64,000 nt of DNA from Gammaproteobacteria bacterium. Its GTDB lineage: Bacteria > Pseudomonadota > Gammaproteobacteria > Pseudomonadales > Azotimanducaceae. Both the position numbers and the translations under genes were made by a program. The stretch is from assembly GCA_004357385.1 (NCBI GenBank), contig SMWF01000026.1, positions 1 through 64,000 on the forward strand. The letters run 5' to 3'. The first letter of the stretch is position 1. Every line of letters starts with the position of its first letter. The notes beneath the pieces were generated by a model, which saw only the letters and a list, made by a program, of their open reading frames with translations, ran no database searches and was not told where the DNA came from. Below are positions 18,220 to 25,902 of the stretch, piece by piece.

Positions 18220-18768
18220 TCAGTGGTCAACTTTGCGGATAAGGTCGCCCTGGTGAACTTCACCTTCCTCGATCACCATCGCATGGACACCGCGCAGCCT
18301 ATGCCGTGCACCCTCGCCCATGTTGACGAACTTCACGGCATCGACGCCAAACCGGGCGGCGAATTTCGAGCAACCCGTGTGCGGCTCCGCGGTGATCTCC
18401 ACGACCGTATCGCCGATCGCGAGACGCTGTCCGACGCCAAGGTTGGCTTCACTCAGATCCAGATCCACGAACAGCTGATCGCCAGCCAGCGGCCAACGCT
18501 CGCGGCCGCCGGAAATAAGCTGCGCGCAGCGCGCGTTCATCAGGGTGAGCTGGGTTTGTGGGTCCGGCGTTACCCCTGTATCGAGGTATCCCTCGCGCCA
18601 GTCGTCGCCCTCGCAGCCGCGCTCCGTCGTCAGCTGGCAGGACTCGAGCACCCGGCGCTCGTCGGTGGCCGGACGGATCACGATCATCTCGAGCCGGCCT
18701 TCGTCGTTCGGCGACGCCTTAATCTCGGCAAGTCCAGCTTGCAACTGCTCGGGGGTCAGATGTTCCAT
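18220..18768 (-). CDS. MOSC domain-containing protein
   Basis: 182 residues. The MOSC core is visible as RGCEGDDWREGYLD, LFVDLDLSEANLGVGQRLAIGDTVVEI (read in parts) and the conserved Cys in HTGCSKFAARFG. MOSC domains carry a sulfur-transfer Cys or bind molybdenum cofactor, as in YiiM-type reductases and the Moco sulfurase C-terminal domain. A clear ribosome site (aggagaactg) precedes ATG 18768. It follows the amidase gene by 27 bases. A molybdenum hydroxylase is encoded at 29-32 kb, but a link is speculative. Confidence 0.85.
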   Translation of the reverse strand: MEHLTPEQLQAGLAEIKASPNDEGRLEMIVIRPATDERRVLESCQLTTERGCEGDDWREGYLDTGVTPDPQTQLTLMNARCAQLISGGRERWPLAGDQLFVDLDLSEANLGVGQRLAIGDTVVEITAEPHTGCSKFAARFGVDAVKFVNMGEGARHRLRGVHAMVIEEGEVHQGDLIRKVDH

Positions 18769-18795
18769 CAGTTCTCCTGTCGTTTCAGCGTCGAC

Positions 18796-20241
18796 TCAAT
18801 GACCACCCAGCGAGGGCCGCCGTTCGAACCAGGGCTGCACCTGCTCCAGTTGAGCCGCGAGTTGCAGCAGCGTCAGGTCCGCCCCGACCCGACCCACAAA
18901 CTGTACGCCGACGGGAAGATCCCCCTCCGTCCAGAACAACGGCACCGAGATGGCAGGCTGGCCCGTCGCATTCTGCAGATTCGTGAAGCCCCAGAAGTTT
19001 CGGAATCTCTCACCGTAGCTGCTCTGATCGTCGTCCCGGGTATCGAGCCAGCCGAGCGGCACCGGCGGGCTCACCAGGGTCGGGGTCAGCATCAGATCAT
19101 AGCGCTGATGAAAGTCGGCCACGACGCGCGCGGTGCGATGCAGGACCTGTATCGCCTTCACGTATTCGGTACCCGTAACCGCACGCCCATACTCGAGGGT
19201 CTGGCGGGTTGCCGCCTCGATGTCATCGGTTGCAAGCTCGCGCCCGAGCACGGTCAGCCGCGTATCAATCTGGTACGCCACGTTCGCAGCCACGATGACG
19301 CCGGTCGCTGTCAGCAATTCCCTCCGGTCGAAATCGGGGCTCGCTTCCTGCACGTGATGTCCCAGGGATTCGCACAGTGCCGCCGCATGTCGAGCGGCCT
19401 CGACACAGGCAGGGTCGGCGTCGACGCCGGTCAGGGGCGCCAGATCCAGAGCAATGCGCAAGGCGCCCGGAGCATCCGCGCAGGCTGCCAGATAGGACCC
19501 ATCGAACGCCGGCGCGAAATACGGATCGCCCTGAAGCGGCCCGTGGGTTGCGTCGAGAAACGCAGCACTGTCGCGCACCGTGCGAGACACGACGTGACCG
19601 ATGGACATACCTCCCCAGCCTTCGCCGACATCGGGCCCCACCGGGTTGCGGGCACGGGTTGGTTTCAGACCCACCAGCGCACAGCACGCCGCGGGGATCC
19701 GAATGGAGCCGCCCCCGTCTGTGGCATGGGCTGCCGGTACGATCCCCGCGGCAACCGCCGCACCGGCACCACCGCTGGAGCCGCCGGTGGTGTGTTCTAG
19801 GTTCCACGGGTTGCGGCAGGGTCCGTAAAGCGCTGGTTCGGTAGTGGTGGTCAGCCCAAATTCCGGCGTATTGGTGCGTCCGAACAGCAACAACCCCGCA
19901 GCGTGGTAGCGCCTGACCAGTTCAGCGTCGTGATCGGGGACGAAGTCAGCGAATAGCCGGCTGCCCGAGGTGCTCGGCAGACCCCGCTGGTAGACGATGT
20001 CCTTGATCAGAAAAGGCACGCCCGCCAGGGGCGAGTCTGGCAGCGATTCGGCGGCCCGCTGGCGTGCGACGTCGTCGCATCGCTGGACCACAGCATTCAA
20101 CGTCGGGTTGTGGGCATCGGTGCGTTCGATCGCTTCGTCCAACACCTCCGCGGCGCTCACTTCACCCGCCGCGATGAGCCCGGCGAGGCCCAACGCATCG
20201 TAGTTCTCGTAATCGGCGAAACCGCCCATGCCGCGCCCCAT
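18796..20241 (-). CDS. amidase (amidase signature family)
   Basis: About 481 residues from ATG 20241 (ATG 20229 is equally possible). The Ser-cisSer-Lys triad is in place: Lys in PFLIKDIVY, the Gly/Ser-rich signature [14 protein letters not shown] with cis-Ser and nucleophile Ser following in [20 protein letters not shown]. Such enzymes hydrolyse linear or aryl amides. Longer in-frame starts back to 20442 cross the divergent promoter and the selenoprotein start, so I reject them. A minus-strand TATACT at 20266-20261 supports the shorter start. Confidence 0.87.
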   Translation of the reverse strand: MGRGMGGFADYENYDALGLAGLIAAGEVSAAEVLDEAIERTDAHNPTLNAVVQRCDDVARQRAAESLPDSPLAGVPFLIKDIVYQRGLPSTSGSRLFADFVPDHDAELVRRYHAAGLLLFGRTNTPEFGLTTTTEPALYGPCRNPWNLEHTTGGSSGGAGAAVAAGIVPAAHATDGGGSIRIPAACCALVGLKPTRARNPVGPDVGEGWGGMSIGHVVSRTVRDSAAFLDATHGPLQGDPYFAPAFDGSYLAACADAPGALRIALDLAPLTGVDADPACVEAARHAAALCESLGHHVQEASPDFDRRELLTATGVIVAANVAYQIDTRLTVLGRELATDDIEAATRQTLEYGRAVTGTEYVKAIQVLHRTARVVADFHQRYDLMLTPTLVSPPVPLGWLDTRDDDQSSYGERFRNFWGFTNLQNATGQPAISVPLFWTEGDLPVGVQFVGRVGADLTLLQLAAQLEQVQPWFERRPSLGGH

Positions 20242-20260
20242 GGAATCCCGAAAGGCGCGC

Positions 20261-20300
20261 AGTATAGGCTTGGCCGCAACCACCGTCCCACTGCTATAGT
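20261..20300. promoter_or_regulatory. divergent promoter region, amidase / selenoprotein
   Basis: A plus-strand -10 TATAGT lies at 20295-20300, with a weak -35 TTGGCC at 20270-20275 (19-base spacer). A minus-strand -10 TATACT lies at 20266-20261. The plus element predicts transcription starting near 20307, after the ATG at 20303. This supports ATG 20327 as the translation start of the selenoprotein. Confidence 0.45.
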
Positions 20301-20326
20301 CCATGACGGTGAGATTGGGGGATACC

Positions 20327-21475
20327 ATGAAGCGACTTTTCGGACGACTCGTTGGAGCAACGCTGATGTTGGCCGCGCCTGGCCTGGCCATCGGCAGCGC
20401 TACCGTGCTGTACCAGGACCACACCATCAACGTTGCCGACACCCTGGCAGACCCTAACGACCTGTGGATTCAGCCGAGCGAACTGACCCGCGTGAACGGT
20501 TTCGAACTGAAGCCAGAAGGGGCCTGCATCGACGATATCTGCGTGCCGGTGAAACAGAACGAAGACAGCGAAATCTTCATCACCCGGGGCGACACCCGGT
20601 GGTTCAACGTGACCGAACTGGCCCGCCGCCTGCAGCAACCCTTCGTCGCCGACTACGATGCGGCGATCTGGAGCTTCGGGGCGGTCCCCGCAACGCGTGC
20701 CAGCTTCCTGCAGAAAGGCGTCGCCCCGGACTTCGCGCTGCAAGACCGGCGTGGTCGCGAGGTCACCCTGGCGGATTACGACGGCATGAAGGTCTTGTTG
20801 CTGACCTGGGCCTCGTGGTGAGGCTGCCGTTTTGACCTGTCAGGTTGGCAGGCTGTTTACGAAGATCTGGAAGACGAGAATTTCATCATCATCGCCGCCG
20901 CCCAGGACACGGGCGGAGAAGCCGTTGCCGGGACCTGGTACGACCAGGCCAAGGCCACCTATGTAACGCTGGTGGACACCAATCACACGATCAGCTCGTT
21001 GTACGATCTGGTCAATGTGCCGTCCGCCGTGTGGATTGACGAGCAGGGCCAGGTGCTGCGCATCGACGAAGGGGCCTACGCCACGGTTCACAAAATGGGA
21101 GAGTTCGAGTTCGGCCGCGACGACTACGCGCCCATGGTGGTCGATTGGGTACGCAACGGGCCGGACAGTCGCTATGTTGCCGACGCGAAGGCGGCGACGA
21201 GCCGGCTGACGCCAAAGACAGCCGAGGCGGCACGCGCCGAACCCGCCTTCAAACTCGGCGTTTACTTCCATTCCCGAGGCGATGGGGCGAAGGCAGATCA
21301 ATACTGGGAGCAGGCTCAGGCGTTGAACCCGGATAGCTGGAACTACGCGCGCCAGGACTGGTCGTTTACACCCGAGCAAGCCAATGCCAACTGGGCCGAA
21401 AAATTCGAAAGTCTCGAGGGTAAACCCTACTACAAGCCTATAGCGGGGCTGGACAGCCCGGGCGGCGAAGGCTGA
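20327..21475 (+). CDS. exported thioredoxin-like selenoprotein, Sec encoded by in-frame TGA at 20819-20821
   Basis: 382 residues if the TGA at 20819-20821 is read as selenocysteine (residue 165). The frame upstream and downstream of this TGA is the same and reads W-A-S-W-U-G-C-R-F-D-L-S-G-W, the active site of a TlpA/ResA-like thioredoxin fold. Strands before it (VTLADYDGMKVLLLTWAS) and after it (NFIIIAAAQDTGG, VPSAVWIDEQGQVLRIDEG) complete that fold. The redox motif is U-G-C (Sec165, Cys167), one residue shorter than CxxC. A signal peptide (residues 1-21) predicts a periplasmic location. Residues 22-140 form an extra N-terminal domain, and the tail has a TPR-like segment (AYFHSRGDGAKADQYWEQA style). 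GGGGGA before ATG 20327 sets the start. Convergent with a second Sec gene. Confidence 0.85.
20822..20854 (+). promoter_or_regulatory. SECIS-like hairpin for the thioredoxin-like selenoprotein
   Basis: Just after the TGA, CTGCC (20824-20828) pairs with GGCAG (20847-20851), and GACC (20834-20837) pairs with GGTT (20843-20846, one G-T pair). A GTTTT bulge lies on the 5' side and the apical loop is TGTCA (20838-20842). The loop begins 17 bases after the TGA and has a G at its second position. Both agree with known bacterial SECIS rules (loop about 16-37 bases downstream, early G). Confidence 0.7.
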
Positions 21476-21507
21476 GGGAACGACTCAACCTTCGCCTTCT
21501 ATTCATT
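21464..21507 (+). terminator. terminator of the thioredoxin-like selenoprotein gene
   Basis: GGCGAAGG (21464-21471) pairs with CCTTCGCC (21489-21496) and, past one mismatch, TGAG with CTCA, around a 7-base loop. The pyrimidine/T-rich tract ttctattcatt follows. The stem includes the stop codon TGA at 21473-21475, and it separates the gene from the convergent peroxidase gene. Confidence 0.65.
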
Positions 21508-21524
21508 CCAGGAGGTCGCTTTCC

Positions 21525-22004
21525 CTACAGGTGCTCAGGAAGCGCCTCCGCGATCGCCTCGGGAGTGGTCGTGGGACCGTACCGAGCGACGACTGACCCG
21601 TCCCGACCGACCAGGAACTTGGTGAAGTTCCAGGGGATGTCGGTTTTGCCTTCGTCATCGGCCTGTTCGGCCTTGAGATACTTGTACAGATCGCAAGCGC
21701 CGTCGCCATTGACCTCGATCTTGGCGAACATCGGGAACCCCACGCCGTATTTAGACGTCGCGAACTCCAGGATCTGTTCGTTGCTGCCCGGCTCCTGAGC
21801 ACCGAACTGGTTACAGGGAAAGCCGAGCACCGTAAAACCCTTGGCTTCGTTGTCTTCGTGTAGTGTCCGCAGACCTGCGTACTGGGGCGTCATCCCTCAT
21901 TTACTGGCGACGTTGACGATGAGGCAGACCTTGTCCTCGTAATCAGACAGGCGGACCGTGTCACCGGTGATGCTCTGCATTTCGAAATCGTGAATTCCCG
22001 CCAT
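21525..22004 (-). CDS. glutathione peroxidase, selenoprotein (Sec encoded by in-frame TGA at 21899-21897)
   Basis: 159 residues including selenocysteine at residue 36, the usual length of bacterial glutathione peroxidases. From ATG 22004 (aggag seven bases upstream) the frame reads GIHDFEMQSITGDTVRLSDY, then the strand CLIVNVASK, TGA, G-M-T-P-Q-Y-A-G-L. TGA is at the peroxidatic position. The rest of the catalytic tetrad is present: Gln in FPCNQFGAQEPG, and Trp and Asn in DIPWNFTKFLVG. The enzyme should reduce hydrogen peroxide or lipid hydroperoxides with thiols. Without Sec decoding only the last 122 residues from an internal ATG would be called. It lies 29 bases after the serine hydrolase gene on the same strand and may share its transcript. 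Confidence 0.9.
21865..21882 (-). promoter_or_regulatory. SECIS-like hairpin for the glutathione peroxidase
   Basis: On the minus strand CGCA and TGCG pair around loop GGTC, extended by GT/AC beyond an A-G mismatch. The loop begins 22 bases after the TGA. The apical sequence GCAGGTCTGC equals the apex of the E. coli fdhF SECIS as I recall it, including the loop G recognised by SelB. Confidence 0.75.
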
Positions 22005-22033
22005 GTCATTCTCCTGCTCTCGGTATCGCGAAG

Positions 22034-23239
22034 TTAGTCCACCAGCGCCTGATAGACCAGGGCCTTGAGCTGACGTCGGATCGGGTAGGACGAGGACGGG
22101 ATGAGCTGAGTCATGAACAGCACCGTCAGATCCTCGACCGGGTCGATCCAGAAATAGGTGCTGGCGGCACCGCCCCAGGCGTAGTCGCCCGCGGAATCGA
22201 GCACGTTCGCCGCTGCGGGATCGATGACCACGGAAAAACCCAGGCCAAAACCTATGCCTTCGTATGGGGTCTCGCTGAACACGGCTTGACCCATGTCTTT
22301 GAGGTCCTGATGTCCCGGCAGGTGATTCATCGTCATGTACTCAACCGTCTTTCGGCCCAGCAACCTCGCGCCGTCGAACTGGCCCTTGCCGCGCAACATC
22401 TGCGTGAAGCGATGATAGTCATCCACGGTGGAAACCATGCCGCCGCCGCCCGAGACGAACGTCGGTCGCTCGAGATAATGGCTCGTCTGAGGATCATCCT
22501 GCAGCTTGCAGGTATCCGTTTCAGGCACGCGGTCATAGCAAGCTGCGAAGCGCTCGACCTGCCCCTGACGCACTGCGAACGCCGAATCCACCATGCCCAG
22601 CGGCCCGGTAATGTGCTCGGCGATGTAGTCATCCAGCGCCTGGTCGGCAAACAGCTGCACCAGATAGCCCAGGACATCAGTCGATACGCCATAGTTCCAG
22701 CGCGTGCCCGGCGAGAACTTCAGCGGAACCTCCGCCAACATCTCGATCAGGTCATCGAGCGTACCTTGAGTGCGCAGCTCGCCCTGGCCACGCGCCCGGT
22801 ACATCGCGTCCACCGGATGGGCGTACTGGAACCCGTACACCAACCCCGAGGTGTGGGTGAACAGATCCTTGATGGTCATGGCCCGCTCTGGATCGGCCAC
22901 CTCGAAGTCGTGTTCGTCACCCCCGGCGAACACCTTGAGATCCTTCCAGGCAGGAATGTATTTCGCCACCGGGTCATCGAGCTGAAAGTGCCCTTTTTCG
23001 TACAGCATCATCAGCGCAACGCTGGTGATCGGTTTGGTCATCGAGTAAATCCGGAAGATCGTGTCCCGGCGCATTGGCTTGCTGCGTTCGACGTCCATTT
23101 CACCGCAGCTCAGAAACAGCGCTTCTTCCCCGCGTCGCGACACCAGGCACGCATATCCCGGCAACTTGGAATCGTCGACATAGCCCGCCATGAAGTTCTG
23201 GACGTAGTCGAGTTTCGAGCTGGAAAAACCAAGGGGCAT
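22034..23239 (-). CDS. serine hydrolase, beta-lactamase class C / esterase EstB-like
   Basis: 401 residues. The nucleophile motif S-x-x-K is in IYSMTKPITSVALMM near residue 67, and the Tyr motif in WNYGVSTDVLGYLVQ near 180. The family includes class C beta-lactamases, D-aminopeptidases and esterases. No signal peptide is visible, which argues for a cytoplasmic esterase over a periplasmic beta-lactamase. A paralogue with the same motifs lies at 24585-25793. Precedes the selenium-dependent peroxidase gene by 29 bases. Confidence 0.85.
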   Translation of the reverse strand: MPLGFSSSKLDYVQNFMAGYVDDSKLPGYACLVSRRGEEALFLSCGEMDVERSKPMRRDTIFRIYSMTKPITSVALMMLYEKGHFQLDDPVAKYIPAWKDLKVFAGGDEHDFEVADPERAMTIKDLFTHTSGLVYGFQYAHPVDAMYRARGQGELRTQGTLDDLIEMLAEVPLKFSPGTRWNYGVSTDVLGYLVQLFADQALDDYIAEHITGPLGMVDSAFAVRQGQVERFAACYDRVPETDTCKLQDDPQTSHYLERPTFVSGGGGMVSTVDDYHRFTQMLRGKGQFDGARLLGRKTVEYMTMNHLPGHQDLKDMGQAVFSETPYEGIGFGLGFSVVIDPAAANVLDSAGDYAWGGAASTYFWIDPVEDLTVLFMTQLIPSSSYPIRRQLKALVYQALVD

Positions 23240-23339
23240 TGGGGCTCCTGGCGATGGTTCCTGGCGCTGGAAAGGATCGCGTACGATACCCGAAACGGGC
23301 GGTGCGAACCGACGAACCGAGGGGCCAACCCCAGCGTGC

Positions 23340-24569
23340 CTAACGGTGGAATCGGTCCGGGCTGAACGGCGCCGGATCGAACCGCGGTTGCCGGCCCAGC
23401 ACGGCGTCGCAGATCAACTGTCCGGTGACCGCCGCCGTGGTCAAGCCGATATGGTGATGGCCGAATGCCGCGTACACCATCGATCCGTGCCGCAGCGGCC
23501 CGATGGCTGGCAGGAAATCGGGCAACGTCGGCCTGCTGCCACGCCAGCGGTTGCGAAGGGGGCTCAACACCGGACCGAACAAGCGCCGCGCCTGGCGCTC
23601 GAGAATATCCGTCCGGCGCCAGTCCGGGGCTGCTTCGGCCCGCGCGAACTCAACGGTACCCGCAATACGCAGTTCGCCGTCCAGGGGCGTCGCCATGAAT
23701 CCGCGGCCGGCAATGGCCACCGGCGCGGCCAACCCGTCGACCGGGTCGAAACCGACGTGATATCCCATTTCCACCGCCAGGGGCACGGTACAACCCAGCG
23801 GTGCGCACAGTTCCGCGGAACGCCATCCGGCGGCGATCACCACCCGGGATGCATCCAGGCGCCAGTTCTGGGCGGTCAGGGTCACGCCGGTTTCGTTCAT
23901 CGAAAGCCGCTCGACGCGCCGGGTGTGAAGTGTTCCTCCCGCCGCGCAAAACGCGGTCGCCAGCGTCTCTACCAGACGACGCGGGTTCAACACGTGCGCC
24001 GTGTCGGGGTGATAGAGCCCCCGATAGACCGGCGCCAGCGCCGGCAGGCGCGCGGCGACCTCGCGCCCGTGCAGATCCTGCGCGGCGACGCCCCGTTCGC
24101 GCATGACGCGACGCTGAATCTTTCCCTTTGCGTAGTGGCGCGGCGTTTCGTACGCAAGGTAACTGCCCGCGCGCACCAACAGTTCACCCGCCGCACAGCT
24201 CTCGAGTTCCTCGATCCACGCGCTGACGGCGCCGCGAACGAGATTGGCCAGCGCAATGGAGCCCCGTTCCACGGCCGCGGGCCGACTGGCCCAGGCCATG
24301 CGGAGCATCCACCCGGCCAGGCCCGGCACCCGGGTAGGTTTCAGGTACAAGGGGCTGTCCGGATCGCCGAGCATCGCGGGCAATCCACGCAACACATCCG
24401 GGCGCGCCAGGGGGAGCACATGGTCCACGGCGATCACCCCGGCGTTGCCATGGGAGCACCCTGCCCCCGGCAGTTCCGGATCGAGCACTACCACCTGCTG
24501 GCCGGCGCGCTGCAAGGCACGCGCGCACGCCATACCGACGACGCCGGCACCCACCACCGCGATGGTCAT
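23340..24569 (-). CDS. FAD-dependent oxidoreductase, D-amino acid dehydrogenase (DadA)-like
   Basis: 409 residues. The N-terminal FAD motif is IAVVGAGVVGMACARALQ, followed by the DadA-like GCSHGNAGVI. Later family segments are the Arg/Tyr-containing GYHVGFDP and the C-terminal GHHHIGLTTAAVTGQLI. Members deaminate D-amino acids or other amines and pass electrons to the respiratory chain. It stands between two serine hydrolase genes on the same strand with short gaps. One could imagine D-amino acids released by those hydrolases, but this is inference. Confidence 0.83.
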   Translation of the reverse strand: MTIAVVGAGVVGMACARALQRAGQQVVVLDPELPGAGCSHGNAGVIAVDHVLPLARPDVLRGLPAMLGDPDSPLYLKPTRVPGLAGWMLRMAWASRPAAVERGSIALANLVRGAVSAWIEELESCAAGELLVRAGSYLAYETPRHYAKGKIQRRVMRERGVAAQDLHGREVAARLPALAPVYRGLYHPDTAHVLNPRRLVETLATAFCAAGGTLHTRRVERLSMNETGVTLTAQNWRLDASRVVIAAGWRSAELCAPLGCTVPLAVEMGYHVGFDPVDGLAAPVAIAGRGFMATPLDGELRIAGTVEFARAEAAPDWRRTDILERQARRLFGPVLSPLRNRWRGSRPTLPDFLPAIGPLRHGSMVYAAFGHHHIGLTTAAVTGQLICDAVLGRQPRFDPAPFSPDRFHR

Positions 24570-24584
24570 GCGCGCATCATCGGT

Positions 24585-25793
24585 TTAGTCCTGGCCAGCG
24601 ATCTGGTAGGCAAGACGCTTGAAATCGGCGGAGAATGGGTGCAGGAATCCAGGCATGCGCTGAGTGAAGCACATCATGGTCAGGTTCGCCTTCGGCGCCA
24701 TGCATGAGTGGGTTCCCGCAATGCCGCCCCAGTGATATTCACCCTGGGCACCCGGGGGTTCGTCCTGCGCAAGCGACTCCTTGAGCGCGAAGCCCAGACC
24801 GAAGGTGGTGCCGGGCAATTCCATCACGAAGCGCACCCGTGCCCCGGACGGCAGCCGGTTGGTGCGCATCAACGTCAGGGTCTCCGGTTGCAGCAGGCGC
24901 GCGCCGTTCCATTCACCTCCGTTGACCAGCATGCGTACGAAGCTGAGATAGTCGGATGCCGTCGACACCAGCCCATGCCCCCCGGGCTCGAAGCTCGGCG
25001 GGTCGCTGAAGCTGGTTTCGTACGGGTCGTCCACTTTGACCAGCCCGCCCTGCATCGGCTGCAGCATGTCCGTGGGCGCGTACATCGCCGTGAAGCGATC
25101 ACGCTTTTTCTCGGGCACGAAGAAATCCGTGTCGTGCATGCCGAGCGGGTCGAGAATCCTCCTTTTCAGAAACGCGCTGAACTTCTCTCCCGACCAGACC
25201 TCCACCAGGCGCGCGAGGATGTCCGTCGAAAAACTGTAGCGCCAGCGCGTTCCCGGCTGATCGGCGAGTGGCAGATCTGCGAGCCGTGCCACCAGACTCT
25301 CGAGATTTTTGATCGCGCCAGTGAGGCCCGCGAGGCCGGCCTGAGCGTACCCCTGGTCGATCACCGAGGTGGGATCCACGAAGCCGTACGAGAATCCGGC
25401 ACTGTGACTCATCAGATGGGCGATGGTCGGTTCAAGCTTCAGCGGCTCGACCACCTCGATGCTGTCCGCGTCGCCACGCAACACGCTGAGGTTCGCAAGC
25501 AACGGCAGGTGCTTCGCCAGGGGGTCATCCAGGGCAAACTTACCCTCTTCGTAGAGCATCATCGCGGCAACCGAGGTGACCAGCTTAGTGTTCGAGTAGA
25601 CCCGGAAAATCGCGTCACCGGTGAGCGGACGCTTGCTCTCGAGATCCATGTAGCCGTACGTCTTGAAGTCCAGCACGTCCAGGCCACGCATGATCAGCGT
25701 GTTGCAACAGGACAGGATGTTCTCGTCCACATAGAACTGCATGCGCTCGTGAATGGGGGAGAAATCGAGGTCGGAAGCAACGATATCGATCAT
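24585..25793 (-). CDS. serine hydrolase, beta-lactamase / esterase family
   Basis: 402 residues from ATG 25793. Longer in-frame starts run antisense through the start of the NhaC gene and lack family similarity. The S-x-x-K motif is in VYSNTKLVTSVAAMM near residue 70 and the Tyr motif in WRYSFSTDILARLVE. Conserved late features include HWGGIAGTHSCMAPK. It is a paralogue of the gene at 22034-23239 and diverges from the antiporter gene. The ribosome site is weak (cgggacacc), so the exact start is uncertain. Confidence 0.82.
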   Translation of the reverse strand: MIDIVASDLDFSPIHERMQFYVDENILSCCNTLIMRGLDVLDFKTYGYMDLESKRPLTGDAIFRVYSNTKLVTSVAAMMLYEEGKFALDDPLAKHLPLLANLSVLRGDADSIEVVEPLKLEPTIAHLMSHSAGFSYGFVDPTSVIDQGYAQAGLAGLTGAIKNLESLVARLADLPLADQPGTRWRYSFSTDILARLVEVWSGEKFSAFLKRRILDPLGMHDTDFFVPEKKRDRFTAMYAPTDMLQPMQGGLVKVDDPYETSFSDPPSFEPGGHGLVSTASDYLSFVRMLVNGGEWNGARLLQPETLTLMRTNRLPSGARVRFVMELPGTTFGLGFALKESLAQDEPPGAQGEYHWGGIAGTHSCMAPKANLTMMCFTQRMPGFLHPFSADFKRLAYQIAGQD

Positions 25794-25902
25794 GGGGTGA
25801 TAGGTGTCCCGAAAGATGATGGATGTCCAGATCTTTCCGGGCGGCGTTGGGAAAGGGGCGGCATTGTAGCCGACACGACGCCTTTTCGTCTGGCGTTGTG
25901 GG

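Noticed and set aside
18157-19800. A 547-codon open frame on the plus strand
   Set aside because: It lies antisense to the MOSC and amidase genes, which have clear family motifs. Its translation has the composition of a GC-rich shadow frame.
20303-20821. A separate 172-residue protein ending at the TGA at 20819-20821, starting at ATG 20303
   Set aside because: The frame continues after the TGA with the rest of a thioredoxin fold, and the -10 element at 20295-20300 places transcription after this ATG. ATG 20327 has the ribosome site and signal peptide.
20972-21475. A separate downstream protein of 167 residues
   Set aside because: It is the C-terminal part of the same fold in the same frame, with no ribosome site at its first ATG.
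21525-21893. A 122-residue truncated glutathione peroxidase or pseudogene
   Set aside because: The missing N-terminus is present in the same frame upstream of a TGA at the Sec position, with a ribosome site and a SECIS-like hairpin.
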